Positions 8,123-17,543 of a stretch of DNA of 64,000 bases are shown here, one piece after another. Within the stretch, counting starts at the first letter, position 1, and every line of letters starts with the position of its first letter. The notes beneath the pieces were generated by a model. The model saw only the letters and a list, made by a program, of their open reading frames with translations, did no database searches and had not been told where the DNA came from. A program made the position numbers and the translations under genes. Origin of the DNA: Desulfobulbus sp. Tol-SR (lineage in GTDB: Bacteria; Desulfobacterota; Desulfobulbia; Desulfobulbales; Desulfocapsaceae); the NCBI GenBank assembly GCA_000769715.1, contig JROS01000006.1, positions 33,911 to 97,910 on the forward strand, written 5' to 3'.

Positions 8123-8656
8123 GACTTCCCTTGTGTTGTTCCGGCCGCTCCAGGCGCCGGGAAGAATTGTACGGTGTAATGTGTTACCCGGTGCCCCTGA
8201 TGCCGCCCCGACAATCCCTGCTGTCCCGCCGGATGAGCGGAAAATGCCTCGCTTGTATGTGCCGTAATGCTGCAGCCGCCAATGTCCGGAACGATTGAGT
8301 TTATTTGAAAATTATATTGTCCTCTGTTTGAACTCTACGTAATTTGTTGCTGTTTGACAAGAAATAAGATCAGTCGACACGGGAGAAGGAAAGGCGGAAT
8401 ATCCTGACTGGCGGTGGGATTGAATGAAGGTGTGAACTTGAGTTTGACACCAACGGCAGATATTCCGGGATAATCCGAAATCCGGCTGGACCGACGACCA
8501 GGTTGCGGAAGTGTGGCCGGATTGTGCGATGGCGGGAAATATTCTTTTACTTCCAGAAATCAACCGTTATGATGACGAAGGATCCCGATCGTATCGAACT
8601 ACCTGTAATGGATCAATGACTCCGGCTTCCCCTGACATTCTGGAGGAGAGAATGAG
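8123..8656. other. Intergenic stretch between divergent genes, no gene seen
   Basis: 534 bases between the start of the PilZ gene (minus) and the start of the solute-binding protein gene (plus). Bases around 8285-8360 are AT-rich, so promoters for both directions are likely here, but I find no convincing -35/-10 pair. A TTGACA at 8444-8449 has only a GATAAT at a 19-base spacing. No RNA gene or repeat is recognisable. Confidence 0.5.
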
Positions 8657-9890
8657 ATGAACAGGACGTATGTTCTCTGGGTGACACTGCTCGTCCTGGT
8701 TGCGCCTGCATCGTTGCAGGGAGCCCAACTCAACTGGATGGGGCACTGGAAGGGGGAGGACAAGCGTGAACTGCTGGTCCATGAGGTCAGGAAACAGTAT
8801 GAGTTCCTCCACCCGGATGTGACGGTGAATCTCCAGTTCGATGTCGATATCGAAGGGGAGGGCGACTATTACAAAATGAAGGTTGCGCACAAGATCGTCG
8901 AAATGATCACAACCGGCAGGATCGAATGGGATGTCGTCTTCTGCGACCTTCCCGTGTATAACCATGTCGCCGATCTGCTTGGCGATCCGTTGTGGGGGCA
9001 GAAGCATCTGGTCGATTTTGCCACCGTCCCCGGTTTTCTCGGGAGCCAGAAAGACTTCATCGTCAATACACCGTATTACAGGGAACGGATGGGCGGCATT
9101 TTTGCCGGCCCGCATATCGAAGGGATTGTCTTCTGTCTCTGGACCACCAGGCAGGTGGTGAAGAAAACGGGTATTGCGGTCAAGGAGCGGGGGATGACGA
9201 GCGATGATTTCCTCGCCTATGCCAGGGCACTTGCCGCCTACAACAAAGAGCACGGGACTTCAATCCCCTTCCTGCATCTCAGTTCCTTGAACAGGATCGA
9301 GGCCCTGTTCGAATATCTGTTCAAGAGCCAGTTTTCCGACCCTGGACTGGTGATCGAGGAGAAATATGATGCCAGCAAGGCCAAGGCCAAGGCCTTTCTG
9401 CCCGGCGGAACCTGCATGTACAGCCATTTCCGCGGCGTTTCGCCGCAGCACTATCAAAACGGCATTCCGGTGGAACAGCCGTACGTGAAGCAGCCGAATG
9501 GACTGGTCGGCCTTTTTGTCAACGCCTTCGCGGTGATGAAAAGAAGCCCCAACCGCCAGGCGGCGATCGACCTGTCGATGATGTGGGCGGAGCCGGAAAT
9601 CGCCCGAGAAATGGGTGGAGTATACAAGAAATCCGACCGGCATCCGCGGCAACCTCCAGGAACCGGTGCTGGGCCTGGTCGACGGGGATGTCTACGGTGA
9701 ATTCCTCCACGACATGGAACAGCAGTACAGTACGCTGCCGATGCGCAATTTTCGTGCCCCGACCTATGTCTTCGGCAAGGGCATTCCGGTAGGCGAGGAG
9801 GAATTCCGCACCAGTCTGGCCCTGATTCTCGAGGGAAAGCTCAAGGCCAAGGACTATTACCAGACGCTTGTCCGCCGGAGCCAGCGGTGA
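8657..9890 (+). pseudogene. ABC-type extracellular solute-binding protein, frameshifted
   Basis: The reading frame begins with a signal peptide (MNRTYVLWVTLLVLVAPASLQGA) after a strong GGAGGAGAG ribosome-binding site and continues as a sugar/extracellular solute-binding protein: MITTGRIEWDVVF, the hinge region, and PNGLVGLFVNAFAVMKRSP near the end. At about 9611-9618 the frame is broken. Homology continues in the +1 frame (EYTRNPTGIRGNLQEPVLGL) to a stop at 9888-9890, while the original frame runs into unrelated Arg/Pro-rich sequence to 9700. One surplus G in the GGG run after GAAAT explains the break. A repaired product would be about 410 residues. Either the gene is decaying or a homopolymer was misread. 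It sits just before a similarly damaged sensor kinase, suggesting a binding-protein-plus-kinase sensory pair. Confidence 0.85.
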
Positions 9891-10025
9891 CGAGCCAATC
9901 CGGCGTCAGGACGAGGACCGGATGCCTCGCACATGCCACGACCACACGGCACCCGAAGGGCGAGGCCATCCCGCCTTCTTACGAGCTACCCCGGCCAGGA
10001 AGAGTTTTCATACAGTAGATTGATT

Positions 10026-11796
10026 ATGTGGTTGATCGAGCGCACCAGACTGAATATCCCCGTCAAAATCCTCCTCGCCATCCTGGCCATCGAGGTCGTC
10101 CTGCTGATGGTGATGGGGATTTTTTACAGTTCGCGGTTCAACCGGGAAATCGACAGTCGCATCGCCGACAAGCTGGCCCTTCCCGGTGTGTTGATGAATC
10201 AGCGGGCCATGCCCTATGACAAGGTCAAGGACCTGCGTGCGCTCAGCGACCTGGTTCAGGAAAAGGTGGTCGATGCCTTTATTTTCGGCCGGGAAGGGAA
10301 AATTTTCTTTAATTTTCAACCGTCCAGGGAGGGCAGGATATACACCGATTTTCTCCTGGAGGAGGAAAAGGGCGTTTTCGTCCTGGATATGGATCAGGCC
10401 CGGCAATATGCCTTCGTCGACGGGAGCGGGGCGCACTACCATATCGAACGTGACCCCCCTGACGGCCAAAGGCACCCTGCCGGGAGGGCTCTACGTCAGG
10501 ATCTCGGCCGATGCGATCAAAGACCGGAAGATGGGCACTATCCTGTTTTTCAGTCTGGGGGCCGCCCTGGCGATCATCCTGACCACGCTGATCTCGGCGT
10601 TTCTCGTCCACCGGATGGTCGTCCCGCGCATCATCGAGGCCTCGGCGATTCTGAAAAGATATGCCGCCGGCGATTTTACCGCCCGGATCGTCAATCCCGG
10701 CGTGCCCGACCAGTTGGGCGAGTTGATGCGGCAGGTCAATGCTCTGCTCAAAGAGATCGAGGACTCAACCTGCAAACTGCAGGCCCTCAATCTGGCGGCC
10801 GAACAATTCTCCCGGGCCGATGACAGGGCAGAGGTCTTTCGTATCGCCGCCGACAAGATCGAGGAAAACCTGCCGGTCCGCCGGAAACCGGATGAACATG
10901 AAGCCGGTTTCCTGCTCACACTGCCGGTCAAACGGTGGAACAGCGCCGCCGACGGGCCTTCCCTCCAGTTTGTCGCCCAGACGGACGGCCGGCAGCTGTC
11001 GCCGGGAGAGGCCGGTTTCGTCCAGGCCCTGTCCGGCCTGATGGAAAGCGCCCTCGAACGCATCGCGGCCTTCCAGAGAATCAGCGAGGCGGAGGAAAAA
11101 TACCGGGAGCTCTTCGTCTCGGCCCTGGAAGGGATCTATCGCGCCCGCCTGGACGGCACCCTGCTTGAGATCAACCCGGCGCTGGCGGCAATGATGGGAT
11201 ACGATTCCGTCGCCGACCTGCTCACCCTGGCCAAGGGCAGTGCGCGGATCAAACAGAATGTCGCGCTCCATTCCCTGGTCGAGGAGTACGTGGGATCGGC
11301 GGAATTTCAGGCGATGATGCGGCTGCATCCGGAAGTGAAGGTGACGGTGGTGGATGCATCGGACAACGTCCGGATCAACTGCTCACCGGTCCATATCCAG
11401 AAAGTGATCATGAATCTGGTGATGAACGCGGTCGAAGCCGTTGCTCCCGGTGGTGGATCCGTCGTCGTCAGGACCTCACGCCAGGAGCCGGGTGGGGTCG
11501 ATGACCTGGCCGATGGCGGCCAGGCGGTGCTCGAGGTGGGCGACGACGGTCCCGGCATCCCCGAAGAATACCGGGCGCATATCTTCGAGCCCTTCTACAC
11601 CCGCAAGGTGATGGGAAAGAAAGGGACGGGGCTCGGCCTGACCGTCGTCTGGAACGTCAGCGGTTTCTCGGAGAGCGCCGACGTCAAGGCGGCGATGCAG
11701 CTTGGGGTCGGCGGTTTTGTCAAGAAACCGTACACGATGAGCCAGTTCGTCCGGGCGATCAAGACCGAGATGGGGCGGCCGCCGGCATCGGCGTGA
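10026..11796 (+). pseudogene. Hybrid sensor histidine kinase, frameshifted and internally deleted
   Basis: Starts at MWLIERTRLNIPVK with a transmembrane helix, an extracytoplasmic sensor region, then breaks at a run of six C around 10453-10458. The sequence continues in the +1 frame (TPLTAKGTLPGGLYVRIS), with a second membrane helix, a HAMP domain (VVPRIIEASAILKRYAAGDF) and a PAS domain (EEKYRELFVSALEGIYRARL). At about 11214-11236 the PAS is cut short and joined directly to sequence that normally follows the phospho-accepting histidine, so the H box is missing. The ATPase domain (N box MNLVMNAVEAV, GDDGPGIPEEY, KGTGLGLT) is present. At about 11641-11665 it is joined to the last third of a receiver domain (VSGFSESADVKAAMQLGVGG), without the phospho-accepting Asp. 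As it stands it cannot phosphorylate itself or relay phosphate. Confidence 0.85.
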
Positions 11797-11809
11797 TCAG
11801 CGGCCGCCG

Positions 11810-13144
11810 CTAACCGTCCTTTTTTTCCTGTTCTTCCTGCTGCTGTCTCAGGCCCGCCCACCAGTCGAGACGTTTTTTGATCTCCTTTTCGAAACCGAAG
11901 GTCGAAGGCCGGTAATAGGTCTTCTCCTCCATCTGCTCCGGAAAACAGCGCTGATAGCTGTAGCGGTTGGTGAAGTCATGCGAGTAACGGTAGCCCCGGC
12001 CGTACCCCAGATCCTTCATCAGTGCGGTGGGGGCGTTGCGGATATGCAGCGGCACCTTGAGATGGCTGGTGGCGATGGCGTCGGCCTTGGCCGAGTTGTA
12101 GGCCACCTCGGTGGCATTGCTCTTCGGGGCCGTCGCCAGGTAGACGATGAGCTGGGTCAGGGCGGTGCTGGCCTCCGGCATGCCGAGAAAGTGCACCGTG
12201 TCCTTGACCGCGATCGCCTGCACCAGGGCCTGCGGGTCGGCCAGTCCCACGTCCTCGGTGGCCAGTCGCACCATGCGCCGGGTGATGTACATCGGGTCCT
12301 CGCCGGCCTCGAGCATCCGCGCCAACCAATACAGGGCCGCCTGGGGGTCGCTGCCCCGGATCGACTTGTGCAGGGCCGAGATCAGGTTGTAGTGCTCTTC
12401 GCCCCCCTTGTCGTAAAACAGCGAGCGGTGCGACAGGGCCTTCTCGACGGCCTCGGCGTCGATGCGGTCGCCGCGGTCGGCGTTGCGGCAGACCATCTCC
12501 AGGTGGTTGAGGGCCCGGCGGCCATCGCCGCCGGCCTTCTCCGCCAGCAGGGCGAGGGCTGCGTCGTCGAGGTGGAGATCGCGGCCGACGAGGGTGAGGG
12601 CTCGCCCGAGGATGTTTCTGATTTCCCCATCGCCGAGCGGTTCGAGGACGAAGACATGGCAGCGGGAGAGCAGGGCGGGGATGACCTCGAAGGACGGGTT
12701 CTCGGTGGTGGCGCCGATGAGGATGATCGCCCCAGATTCGACGTAGGGGAGGAAGGCGTCCTGCTGCGATTTGTTGAAGCGGTGGATCTCGTCGATGAAG
12801 ACGATGGTCCGCCGGCCCTCGGCCAGGAGGAGCCGGCGCGCCTTCTCCATCAGTTCCTTGACCTCGGTGATTTTGGCCAGTACGGCGCTGAACGGGACGA
12901 AGGCGTGCCCTGTCTTGCGTTCGATGATCCGGGCCAGCGTCGTCTTGCCGGTGCCGGGCGGCCCCCAGAGGATACAGGAACTGTAGCTGTCCTGCTCGAT
13001 CATCCGTCGGAGCAGCGAGTCCGGCCGCAGCAGCCTGTCCTGGCCGAAGAGGTCGGCCAGTTCGCGGGGGCGGGCCCTCTCGGCCAGGGGGATGTCCCGG
13101 GCTGTGTTGTCGTCGTCGCCGGTCATCGGCAGCTGTCTGGGCAT
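11810..13144 (-). CDS. rarA: Replication-associated recombination protein A (RarA/MgsA AAA+ ATPase)
   Basis: A 444-residue clamp-loader-like AAA+ ATPase that acts at stalled replication forks. Walker A is GPPGTGKTT, Walker B is IVFIDEIHRFN, sensor 1 is IGATTENPSFE, and the C-terminal tetramerisation domain carries the typical YWLARMLEAGEDPMYI, RRMVRLATEDVGLADP and YLATAPKSNATEVAYNSA. The frame extends further upstream into the neighbouring gene; the ATG at 13144 (MPRQLPMTG) is chosen because homology begins soon after and the DUF1499 stop is just upstream. A second ATG six codons in is possible. It ends 13 bases from the convergent damaged kinase and is probably co-transcribed with the DUF1499 gene. 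Confidence 0.95.
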   Translation of the reverse strand: MPRQLPMTGDDDNTARDIPLAERARPRELADLFGQDRLLRPDSLLRRMIEQDSYSSCILWGPPGTGKTTLARIIERKTGHAFVPFSAVLAKITEVKELMEKARRLLLAEGRRTIVFIDEIHRFNKSQQDAFLPYVESGAIILIGATTENPSFEVIPALLSRCHVFVLEPLGDGEIRNILGRALTLVGRDLHLDDAALALLAEKAGGDGRRALNHLEMVCRNADRGDRIDAEAVEKALSHRSLFYDKGGEEHYNLISALHKSIRGSDPQAALYWLARMLEAGEDPMYITRRMVRLATEDVGLADPQALVQAIAVKDTVHFLGMPEASTALTQLIVYLATAPKSNATEVAYNSAKADAIATSHLKVPLHIRNAPTALMKDLGYGRGYRYSHDFTNRYSYQRCFPEQMEEKTYYRPSTFGFEKEIKKRLDWWAGLRQQQEEQEKKDG

Positions 13145-13175
13145 GGTTTTGTCCGTATCCGGGAGCGGGAAATCG

Positions 13176-13643
13176 TCATTGTCGGGGCGGGCGGCGGTAC
13201 AGCGCCGCGAGGGCTGCGTAGCGGCGGCGATTGACCCCCAGGTCGGAGTATCCGAGGCGCGACGCGGAGCGGAAATGGACGACGTGGCTGGTATCGTCCA
13301 ACAGGAATTCGACATCGTCGCGAAAGCCGAACGTGGCGCTGCTGAACACGCAGTGGATATATGCCGGCGTATCGGTGACGATCTTCACCTTGCCCGGATA
13401 GCCGGTGATTGCCTGCCGCAGAGCCTGGTGGGTCTCCTGCCGGTCACCGGTGAACGCGAGCGGCGCCACGTGGCGTTGTTCATCCTCGGTCTGGCTTGAG
13501 ACCGCATTGGGTGTGGGGGGCAGAGGCGACAGCCGTCCCTGGCGCAGGCCGACGGCATCAGGCGTCCGGCCGTTTTTGAGGATGGCGAGGGCCACAACGA
13601 TTGCGAGGATCAGAACTATGAGGAAAATGGTCTTGTCTGTCAT
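13176..13643 (-). CDS. DUF1499 membrane-anchored protein
   Basis: A 155-residue protein with one N-terminal membrane helix (TIFLIVLILAIVVALAIL), a Pro/Ser-rich linker and a DUF1499 domain. The domain shows the family's marks: KIVTDTPAYIHCVFSS, FGFRDDVEFLLDD and the C-terminal RSASRLGYSDLGVNRRR. DUF1499 has no established function. The ATG at 13643 precedes the helix; upstream in-frame codons translate to a Pro/His-rich stretch without homology. It lies between the response-regulator gene and rarA on the same strand with short gaps, which suggests one transcript, though no functional link is evident. Confidence 0.9.
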   Translation of the reverse strand: MTDKTIFLIVLILAIVVALAILKNGRTPDAVGLRQGRLSPLPPTPNAVSSQTEDEQRHVAPLAFTGDRQETHQALRQAITGYPGKVKIVTDTPAYIHCVFSSATFGFRDDVEFLLDDTSHVVHFRSASRLGYSDLGVNRRRYAALAALYRRPPRQ

Positions 13644-13723
13644 CGGTGTCGCATTCCTTGGGCGGTGATGATCGGTTGACGGGGCATCGTGTCGGTTGGC
13701 CGGCGGGGCTTCGGGTGCCGATG

Positions 13724-14197
13724 TCAACTCTTGAGGATAGCGGAAATCATTTCTGAACGCCTTTCAGGGGAGAGATACGGCGTCATCCGTACCTCGAGGA
13801 CCTTTTTCTGGCGCTCCATCCGGCGGTCCATCGCACTATCGATCTGGGCGATGAGATCCTCGATTTCACAAGGTTTCTTCAGGTAATTGAAGGCCCCGTG
13901 CCTGATCGCTTCGACCGCCGTGCCGACAGTGGCCTGGCCGGTCAGCATGATCACCTCGACCAGCGGTTGGCGTTCCCCGATGGCGTTGAGGATGTCAATC
14001 CCGTTCATGCCGGGCATCGCCACATCGAGTATGACGACATCGATGGCATGTTCCTCCAGCCGCCGCAGGGCGGTCGCTCCCTCGGTCGCCGTGGTTATCG
14101 GGAACCCCCGTTTATGCAGGCGCTGGGCCATGATTTCGGTGAATTCTATTTCATCGTCGACAAGAAGAAGGGATGTGGCGGAGGAAGACCGTGTCAT
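13724..14197 (-). CDS. Stand-alone receiver-domain response regulator
   Basis: A 157-residue CheY-like protein. The acidic pocket is D14-D15 (LLVDDE), the phospho-accepting Asp is D58 in VVILDVAMPGMNG, the Thr is in IMLTGQAT and the conserved Lys in LKKPCE. After the receiver there is only a 35-residue amphipathic tail (DRRMERQKKVLEVRM), with no output domain, so it must act through partners. The ATG at 14197 is used because residues before it in the open frame do not match the family. The sensor that talks to it is unknown; the nearest hybrid kinase (10026-11796) is broken. Confidence 0.92.
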   Translation of the reverse strand: MTRSSSATSLLLVDDEIEFTEIMAQRLHKRGFPITTATEGATALRRLEEHAIDVVILDVAMPGMNGIDILNAIGERQPLVEVIMLTGQATVGTAVEAIRHGAFNYLKKPCEIEDLIAQIDSAMDRRMERQKKVLEVRMTPYLSPERRSEMISAILKS

Positions 14198-14391
14198 GGC
14201 GAATTGAGAGGGGAAGAGTTCGAAGGGCCGGTTTGCCGTCTTTGCATGTACAGTATTGATTCCTGATCGGCGGTGCAAGGAGGAAGTGGACGGCCGCAGA
14301 CAAATTTGGCTCCCGGCCGCTCGAGGTGAAGTCGACATCCGCCGGCCCCCGGCCGGTGGCCGGCCGCATGAATGAACAGTGGATCAACCCG

Positions 14392-14421
14392 TTGATTTTA
14401 TCGATTGATCGAATATATAAT
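14392..14421 (+). promoter_or_regulatory. Candidate sigma70 promoter for the YpfJ-type gene
   Basis: TTGATT (14392-14397), an 18-base spacer and a perfect TATAAT (14416-14421) lie in a short AT-rich island of a GC-rich 478-base gap between the divergent response-regulator gene and the metallopeptidase gene. The leader to the ATG at 14676 would be about 250 bases. A GC-rich inverted repeat (GGCCCCCGGCCGG...GGCCGGCC) sits just before it at about 14344-14366. No other feature is seen in the gap. Confidence 0.45.
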
Positions 14422-14675
14422 GAAAGTCCAGATAAATACACGGAATTGTCGCGGCGACCGGAGAGATCCCGAAAGATATATCCGGCTCCTGCGGCAAGGT
14501 TCATGGCATGGGCAATCCCCGGAAGGGGGCCAGGGGCGGAGATCAATGGCCTGCCTGGCTGCGGCCAACGCCGATCGGGCGGTCCAAGGTCGGGATCGCC
14601 GGCAGTGGTGTCGAACCGCCGGTTCGTATCGGCAACGGCTATCGTTCAAGTCACAACACAGGAGGAGGGGAAACC

Positions 14676-15533
14676 ATGCGCTGGCAGACAGGACGGAGGA
14701 GCGGCAATATCGAGGACCAGCGGGGGAGTCGGGTCCCGAGGGGATTCAAGGGCGGCGGCATCGGCATCCTGCTGCTGGCCCTGGTCGCCATGTATTTCGG
14801 CATCGATCCGGCCCTGATCCTCAACATCGGTGAAACCGTGCAGCAATCGTCCCCCGACTCGTCGGCCCCCTACCAGCCGAGCGCCGAAGAGCAGGAACTG
14901 GCCGAATTCGTGGCGGTGGTGCTGGCCGATACCGAAGACACCTGGAACGAGGTCTTTGCCTCGGCCGGCAGGACCTACAGCGAACCGAAGCTGGTGCTGT
15001 TCTCCGGGGCGGTGCAATCGGCCTGCGGTTTCGCCCAGGCGGCGATGGGGCCGTTCTACTGCCCGGCCGACCGCAAGGTCTATATCGACCTGGCCTTCTA
15101 TCACGACCTCAAGGCCGATCTCGATTCTCCGGGCGATTTCGCCCAGGCCTATGTCATCGCCCATGAGGTCGGCCATCATGTCCAGAACCTGCTCGGGATC
15201 AGCGATAAGGTTGCGGCGCAGCGCGGCCGGGTGGCCGAGGTCGAATACAACCGGCTGTCGGTCAGGCTCGAACTGCAGGCCGACTGCCTGTCCGGGATAT
15301 GGGCCAGCCATGCCGACCGGGTGCGGCAGGTGGTCGAACCGGGCGATATCGAAGAGGCCTTGAACGCCGCCTCGAATATCGGCGACGACCGGCTGCAGCG
15401 CCGCTCGCAGGGCCAGATCACCCCTGATTCCTTCACCCACGGCAGTTCGGCGCAGCGGGTGAGCTGGTTCCGGCGCGGCTTCCAGGCCGGCGAGATCGGC
15501 AGTTGCGATACCTTCCAGGCGAAAACGTTGTAA
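14676..15533 (+). CDS. ypfJ: YpfJ-family neutral zinc metallopeptidase
   Basis: A 285-residue membrane-anchored protein. A basic N-terminus is followed by one helix (GIGILLLALVAMYFGI), a Ser/Pro linker and the metallopeptidase domain. The zinc site is HEVGHH in AYVIAHEVGHHVQ, and further family marks are FYCPADRKVYIDLAFY, LELQADCLSGIWA and SNIGDDRLQRRSQG. YpfJ is annotated from homology as a neutral zinc metallopeptidase; its substrates are not known. The ATG at 14676 is preceded by GGAGGAGGGG; an ATG further upstream adds 56 residues with no homology. It is followed, on the other strand, by the tRNA-Arg gene. Confidence 0.94.
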   Translation: MRWQTGRRSGNIEDQRGSRVPRGFKGGGIGILLLALVAMYFGIDPALILNIGETVQQSSPDSSAPYQPSAEEQELAEFVAVVLADTEDTWNEVFASAGRTYSEPKLVLFSGAVQSACGFAQAAMGPFYCPADRKVYIDLAFYHDLKADLDSPGDFAQAYVIAHEVGHHVQNLLGISDKVAAQRGRVAEVEYNRLSVRLELQADCLSGIWASHADRVRQVVEPGDIEEALNAASNIGDDRLQRRSQGQITPDSFTHGSSAQRVSWFRRGFQAGEIGSCDTFQAKTL

Positions 15534-15570
15534 CGGGGCAGGAACAAATCGGCAGGGAGTCTGGTGAGAG

Positions 15571-15647
15571 TGGCGCACCCGGAGGGATTCGAACCCCCGA
15601 CTCCCAGGTTCGAAGCCTGGTGCTCTATCCAGCTGAGCTACGGGTGC
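15571..15647 (-). tRNA. tRNA-Arg (anticodon TCG), CCA encoded
   Basis: Read on the minus strand from 15647 the acceptor stem GCACCCG pairs with CGGGTGC, followed by a G discriminator and an encoded CCA. The D arm is GCTC...GAGC, the anticodon stem is CCAGG/CCTGG with loop CTTCGAA (anticodon TCG), the variable loop is five bases and the T arm is GGGGG TTCGAAT CCCTC with one G-T pair. All arms are intact, so it should be functional and read CGA. Confidence 0.96.
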
Positions 15648-15767
15648 GTGCGTGAGAGCTTTCCGATACCATTTCCGCCGGCGAAGGTCAAGCCCTTGTG
15701 CTGGAACCGGGGCCGAAAAAACGGCGGTCCCGGGCTCCCCGCCGCGTCCTTGTTCCCGGTAACGCCG

Positions 15768-17543
15768 CTAACGGCCGCCAAGCCCCTGCGATCCGACCTT
15801 GGCGTTGATCCCCCGCCGCAGCACCTCCCGATTGTAGAGATCGAGGGCGTCGCGGCGCTTGAGCATCCCCACCACCCACCGCTCCTCGAGGCTTTCCACC
15901 ACCGGGATCTCCTCGATGCCCTTGATATCGAAGAGCTGCATCGCGGCGAAGAGGGAATCGTCCGGGGTCAGCATGATAATGTTGCGGTTGCAGATTCCCC
16001 CCACCTTGTAGGCGATCCGTTCCTTCTCCTCGCGATGGAGGATATTCTTCACATCCTGGAGCGAGACGATCCCGGTCATCTTGCCCGAGGTGTCGATGAC
16101 CGGGAAATAAAAGCCCTTGCCCATGCTGAAGATCTGCAGCAGTTCCTTGATGTTGGCATCCTCGCTGATATAGTAGACCTCATCGCTGACGGCGGCCCCG
16201 ACCTTCAGCGATTTCAGGATCACCGTCTCGCGCCCCTCGTGGATATTGATCCCTTCCCGGCTGAAATCGACGGTGTCGATCGAATCCTCGCAGAATTTGC
16301 TGGCCACCACGGTGCCGATGATCGAGGTGATCATGATCGGGATGATGATCTGGTAGTTGCCGGTCAGCTCGAACAGCAGGAAGATGGCGGTCATCGGGGC
16401 GTGGGTCGCCGCGGCGAGAAAGGCGCCGATGCCGACGGTGGCGTAGGCCCCGGACCCGGCGGTCAGATCGGGCATGAGTCGGTGGGTGACGGACCCGAAC
16501 GCCCCGCCGAGGACGGCGCCGATGAACAGCGACGGGGCGAACACCCCGCCGGCCCCGCCGGACCCGAGGGTGATCGAGGTGGCGACGATCTTGAGCAGGA
16601 CCAGGGCGAGCATGACCCAGGCGATGCCCTGGCCATGGAGGACATCTTCCATATACTCGTAGCCGTCGCCCATCACCTGCGGGAAAAAGATGCCGATGCC
16701 GCCGATCAGCAGGGCCCCGGTCAGCGGCTTGAGCTGGGGGTGGAGAGCGATTGCCCGGTAGCGGTCCCGGACCGCGTAAAAGACCCGGATGAAGAGAACG
16801 GCGGCCAGGCCGATGAAGATCGCCATCAGGCAGTAAAGGGGGATCTCGACGAGGTAATTGACCACCGAATACTGGGGGATGGTGAAGACGCTCATCTCGC
16901 CGTACCAGCCGCGGGTGACGACGGTGGCCATCGCCGAGGCGATGACCAGGGCGGCGAAGGAGGAGATCTCGTAGGTGCCGAGGAGGACGATCTCGGCGGC
17001 GAAGAAGATGCCGGCGATCGGGGCGTTGAACATCCCGGCGATGCCGCCCGCGGCCCCGGCGGCGATGAAGACCTTCAACCGGTTGCCGGATACCCGGAAG
17101 AATTGACCGGCCTGGGACCCCATCGCCCCGCCGATCTGGGCGATCGGGCCCTCCACCCCGGCCGAATTGCCGGTGCCGATGGTCAGCGCGGTGGCGATGA
17201 TCTTGAGGGCAATGGTCCGCGCCCGGATGATGCCGTTCTCGAGATTGACCTTGCGGAGGAAGGCCGGCAGACCGTAGCCGTTGACCTCCCCCGGAAACAG
17301 CAGCGACAGCGGGATCAGCAGCACCATGCCGGCCAGCGGCAGCAGCGGCAGCAGCAGCAGGTGCCAGCCGCCCCGGTCGATGCCGAGCAGGCTGGCGCCA
17401 CCGTCGAAGACCAGGGCATGGACCGCGTCGACCAGGCTGCGGAAGACGATGGTCATCAGGCCGGCGCCCAGACCGATGCAGGTGGCGATAAGTATCATCC
17501 GGGTGTTTTCACCCGGCAGAAACTGGCGGAGGGTCTTTCTCAT
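15768..17543 (-). CDS. ClC-family chloride channel/antiporter with C-terminal CBS domains
   Basis: A 591-residue membrane protein. The ClC core (about residues 1-440, ten or more membrane helices) has the selectivity motifs GTGNSAGVEGP (the usual G-K/R-E-G-P, here with Val before the gating Glu) and GSGGAGGVFAPSLFIGA. Residues about 465-585 form two CBS domains (YISEDANIKELLQIF, GIVSLQDVKNIL, IEEIPVV), which bind adenosine nucleotides in related proteins. The retained gating glutamate allows either channel or H+/Cl- antiport; which cannot be told from sequence. The ATG overlaps the stop of the dGTPase gene by two bases, so it is read from the same transcript. Confidence 0.95.
   Translation of the reverse strand: MRKTLRQFLPGENTRMILIATCIGLGAGLMTIVFRSLVDAVHALVFDGGASLLGIDRGGWHLLLLPLLPLAGMVLLIPLSLLFPGEVNGYGLPAFLRKVNLENGIIRARTIALKIIATALTIGTGNSAGVEGPIAQIGGAMGSQAGQFFRVSGNRLKVFIAAGAAGGIAGMFNAPIAGIFFAAEIVLLGTYEISSFAALVIASAMATVVTRGWYGEMSVFTIPQYSVVNYLVEIPLYCLMAIFIGLAAVLFIRVFYAVRDRYRAIALHPQLKPLTGALLIGGIGIFFPQVMGDGYEYMEDVLHGQGIAWVMLALVLLKIVATSITLGSGGAGGVFAPSLFIGAVLGGAFGSVTHRLMPDLTAGSGAYATVGIGAFLAAATHAPMTAIFLLFELTGNYQIIIPIMITSIIGTVVASKFCEDSIDTVDFSREGINIHEGRETVILKSLKVGAAVSDEVYYISEDANIKELLQIFSMGKGFYFPVIDTSGKMTGIVSLQDVKNILHREEKERIAYKVGGICNRNIIMLTPDDSLFAAMQLFDIKGIEEIPVVESLEERWVVGMLKRRDALDLYNREVLRRGINAKVGSQGLGGR

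Noticed and set aside
8444..8474. Promoter TTGACA...GATAAT before the solute-binding protein gene
   Set aside because: The spacer is 19 bases and the -10 is followed by nearly 180 bases without further signal; too weak to list as a feature.
9605..10465. Programmed ribosomal frameshifting in the solute-binding protein and kinase genes
   Set aside because: Both breaks are at plain G or C runs without a slippery heptamer or a downstream pseudoknot, and the neighbouring kinase has further large losses, so mutation or sequencing error fits better.
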